Shown piece after piece: positions 62,130 to 64,000 of a stretch of 64,000 bases of DNA. The notes beneath the pieces were generated by a model. It ran no database searches, had not been told where the DNA came from, and saw only the letters and a program-made list of their open reading frames with translations. Within the stretch, counting starts at the first letter, position 1, and every line of letters begins with the position of its first letter. The stretch covers positions 1 through 64,000 of the forward strand of contig UQGR01000004.1 in assembly GCA_900540705.1 (NCBI GenBank), written 5' to 3'. Made by a program: the position numbers and the translations under genes. The stretch is from an uncultured Mollicutes bacterium (lineage in GTDB: Bacteria; Bacillota_I; Bacilli_A; Acholeplasmatales; Anaeroplasmataceae).

Positions 62130-62858
62130 TTAAAACCCTTGCCATAATTCCAGCAAAAAACTAGAATGCTGCTCATTCCCTTGCTGTAAAAGTTCCTTTC
62201 TCAGCTCTGAAAATTTTGTTTTAGTATCTGGACATTTGCCATCCTGATATGTAAAAAAGGAATCTAACATAATGGTTGAAAATCGAAAGGTTAAAACCCA
62301 CCTTCCATCTGCTGACTGAACAGAATCAAAATTCGTACTTCCATCATAGTTTGGAGTTTGAGCTAAAGCCTTCAAATCAATATACTCCCCTTTGCCATCA
62401 TCTGGTATACGATTCTGTTTAGCAATTTGCCTGTAATAAGAGGTTTTTCTTAAATAAGTGGCAAGCTGTCCTGTGACTCCTACTCGTAATCCAAATTGTA
62501 ATGTGTTTACCTCATCAGAAGACATGGACCGATTCGTCGTGAAATGAATTGTCAAATCAGAATCAATTAATTTTTCTTCAGGAAACGTAATATCATGAAT
62601 TGTCATTTTTCCGCCCTTGTAAAAGGATATCCCTGTAATGGTGCTATTTACGTTACTCATTCCTTCATCTAGAACTGCATAAACTGGCATCCCTGGAGTA
62701 GAAAAGCTTCCTGCAAGAGCGGATTCTGTAACATAGACATTAAATTTCAAATCTTGACGTGTATCCTTTGTAAATACCCAAAAGGAAAATCCAATTCCTA
62801 CAACGGACAAAAATGAAAATAGTACAATAGCTTTAAAAAGTACAAATCTTTTTATCAT
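62130..62858 (-). CDS. SipW-dependent-type exported protein, small
   Basis: 242 residues. The signal region reads FSFLSVVGIGFSFWVFTKD, with the same FSFW turn as the following gene. The mature part is soluble with beta character and no domain I know. Its start overlaps the signal peptidase stop by 4 nt (ATGA), which ties it to that enzyme as a substrate. A minor component or anchor of the same fibre or surface layer is plausible. Confidence 0.75.
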   Translation of the reverse strand: MIKRFVLFKAIVLFSFLSVVGIGFSFWVFTKDTRQDLKFNVYVTESALAGSFSTPGMPVYAVLDEGMSNVNSTITGISFYKGGKMTIHDITFPEEKLIDSDLTIHFTTNRSMSSDEVNTLQFGLRVGVTGQLATYLRKTSYYRQIAKQNRIPDDGKGEYIDLKALAQTPNYDGSTNFDSVQSADGRWVLTFRFSTIMLDSFFTYQDGKCPDTKTKFSELRKELLQQGNEQHSSFLLELWQGF

Positions 62859-63751
62859 ACATCATTCCCTCCCTTTTTATCAGGGAGCTCGGTAATGCCA
62901 TACAATTCATGTACTATATATTCCATTCTTTTTTTATAGCTTTTAGAAAGATAAACCTCAGAAAAATCAATGACTAATAGTAAGCATATTGCAAAAATAA
63001 TCGCAATGATTCCAGCCTCGGATTCAAGATAGGTAAAGAAAATTCCCCATCCTAAGCTTTGAGTATCGTTGTATTTTCCAATAATTTGATCAAAAACTAA
63101 TTCTGTTTCAAATGGAAAAGACCCAGTATTAGCATCTCCTTGTGTAACATAAAAACGCTGATCCTTTGCCTCAATAATTTGAACAATTCTATGGACATAA
63201 ATGGTACTTTCATAACGAAATGCAATGATATCATACAATTGTAATTCCTGTTCTTCTACCTTTCGAATCCCTATAAGAGCATGCTGGGCAATCTGGTTAT
63301 CTGGAAGTTCATTATACTTTGGATGACCACTATTCTTTTCAGACATAGACCCAGTTTGAATTGCCAAATATGCCGTATCTCCTAAATATAGCTGATGTCC
63401 ACTTGCGCGAAAAGCTAAAGCAAAACACCCAATCCCTAAAATGACGAGCATTACACATCCATAGGCTACATCTGTTATAATTCGAAGAATTTTACTTTGT
63501 TTTCTTTTATAGGCAATAAATTCTTCTGGCAAAGCCGATTCATTTTTTTTAAGTCTAAATTTTACAAATTCCTTTTCAATATAATCTCCAAGTTCAGCAT
63601 CCTCTCCTCCTAATTCTACAATCCGGCGTTTATTATGGCAGTATAACCAAAACAATAAGGAGAAAGCACCAGTCATACAAATGATGACGAGCACAGTAAT
63701 CGTTATAGAAAATGCTGATATAGAATCTGCAAAAAACTGAGCTTGTTTCAT
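62855..63751 (-). CDS. sipW: SipW-type signal peptidase I
   Basis: 298 residues from ATG 63751 (MKQAQFF), chosen because GGAGG lies 8 nt upstream. Transmembrane helices are near 15-40, 85-110 and 230-255. The catalytic Ser lies in IQTGSMSE near 130, and the partner is the His of VHRIVQI near 185, the Ser-His arrangement of ER-type peptidases. It should process the three neighbouring precursors. It has a longer N-terminal region (about 75 residues before the second helix) than Bacillus SipW. A hairpin upstream may reduce its expression relative to the preceding gene. Confidence 0.9.
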   Translation of the reverse strand: MKQAQFFADSISAFSITITVLVIICMTGAFSLLFWLYCHNKRRIVELGGEDAELGDYIEKEFVKFRLKKNESALPEEFIAYKRKQSKILRIITDVAYGCVMLVILGIGCFALAFRASGHQLYLGDTAYLAIQTGSMSEKNSGHPKYNELPDNQIAQHALIGIRKVEEQELQLYDIIAFRYESTIYVHRIVQIIEAKDQRFYVTQGDANTGSFPFETELVFDQIIGKYNDTQSLGWGIFFTYLESEAGIIAIIFAICLLLVIDFSEVYLSKSYKKRMEYIVHELYGITELPDKKGGNDV

Positions 63752-63773
63752 ATGAATTCCCTCCAGTTTTAGA

Positions 63774-63802
63774 AAAGAGGTGTGGAACCTCCACACCCTC
63801 TT
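63774..63802 (-). terminator. intercistronic hairpin upstream of sipW, probable attenuator
   Basis: An 11-bp stem, AAGAGGGTGTGG with CCACACCTCTT (one bulged G), is followed on the minus strand by TTTTC only. The weak T tract suggests partial termination between the upstream exported protein and sipW, giving more substrate than peptidase. Confidence 0.6.
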
Positions 63803-63820
63803 ATAAATTCAAATACCTCG

Positions 63821-64000
63821 TTAATCTCTTGTTACATCAATAACAGGTGCATCAGGGGAAGTATTATATACGACAAATTCAATAATCAAATCTTGACCTG
63901 TAGTTTCATAAATTTTTCCACCTACGACATCCTGTGAGGAAGATACTCCAGTACAAGCTAAAGTTTTTACCATATCCTGATATTGTTGGAAGGTCGTAGG
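63821..64000 (-). CDS. C-terminal end of a probable exported protein, cut by window edge
   Basis: The minus-strand frame from 64000 down to TAA 63821-63823 is open for 59 residues. It begins PTTFQQYQDMVKTL and ends VIDVTRD. It is beta-rich, with DLIIEFVVYNTSPDAP. The upstream part is outside the window. Position before sipW and composition suggest a TasA-like or other SipW-dependent substrate, but no signal region can be seen. Confidence 0.65.
   Translation of the reverse strand, partial: PTTFQQYQDMVKTLACTGVSSSQDVVGGKIYETTGQDLIIEFVVYNTSPDAPVIDVTRD

Overview
The window comes from a low-GC, monoderm bacterium that uses the standard genetic code. SipW-type signal peptidase with SipW-dependent precursors, PyrR, YitT, strong AGGAGG ribosome sites and many U-tract terminators point to Bacillota. 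The uL15-like protein and the overall style suggest something near Erysipelotrichia or Mollicutes relatives, but I cannot place it more exactly. No rRNA, tRNA, transposase, integrase or CRISPR array was found.

Layout. (1) 1-2451, minus: glmM (cut by the window edge) and an unusual GlmU whose uridylyltransferase half looks dead. (2) 2452-3065: a regulatory region with a small structured RNA on the plus strand, a minus-strand promoter whose spacer contains eleven consecutive C/G pairs, and a consensus promoter for the next operon. (3) 3066-22276: a chromosomal minimal type IV secretion cluster: lipoprotein, VapD-like proteins, VirB6/TrbL-like channel, VirB3-VirB4 ATPase, VirB2-like pilin, VirD4 coupling ATPase and a 2981-residue Ig-repeat surface protein. 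A type III toxin-antitoxin system (ToxI-like RNA and ToxN/AbiQ-like toxin) sits inside it. I see no relaxase or integrase. (4) 22359-27994, minus: a 1588-residue LRR/Ig lipoprotein and a small secreted protein. (5) 28454-47905, minus: two polysaccharide operons with two flippases, three polymerase-like genes (one fused to a glycosyltransferase), sugar and polyol-phosphate enzymes, and a metallophosphoesterase. (6) 48067-59126, minus: pyrR, yebC, a polymerase paralogue with a degenerate GGDEF-EAL gene, yitT-metG, a uL15-like protein, an acetyltransferase, an aquaporin and a Wzz-like protein. (7) 59355-64000, minus: a SipW signal peptidase with three probable exported partner proteins, the last cut by the edge.

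The most striking point is RNA-level control of region 3. The plus-strand RNA at about 2607-2724 has its own promoter, a three-stem fold and a U7 tail. Its 31-nt apical loop is complementary to a motif (core GCGCCCAC or AAGCGCC) that recurs in this window at or near the translation starts of the secretion genes: 3068, 4116, 5113, 11021 (minus), 11248 and 13343. Every separate transcription unit of the secretion cluster carries at least one site. Most sites can form 14-17 continuous pairs when G-U is allowed, and several deviations from perfect complementarity are G-U compatible. The RNA is crossed by a convergent minus-strand transcription unit whose promoter spacer holds the C11 tract, which is a classic slippage arrangement. 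My inference is a phase-variable antisense-RNA switch for a secretion and adhesion system. None of this has been tested here.
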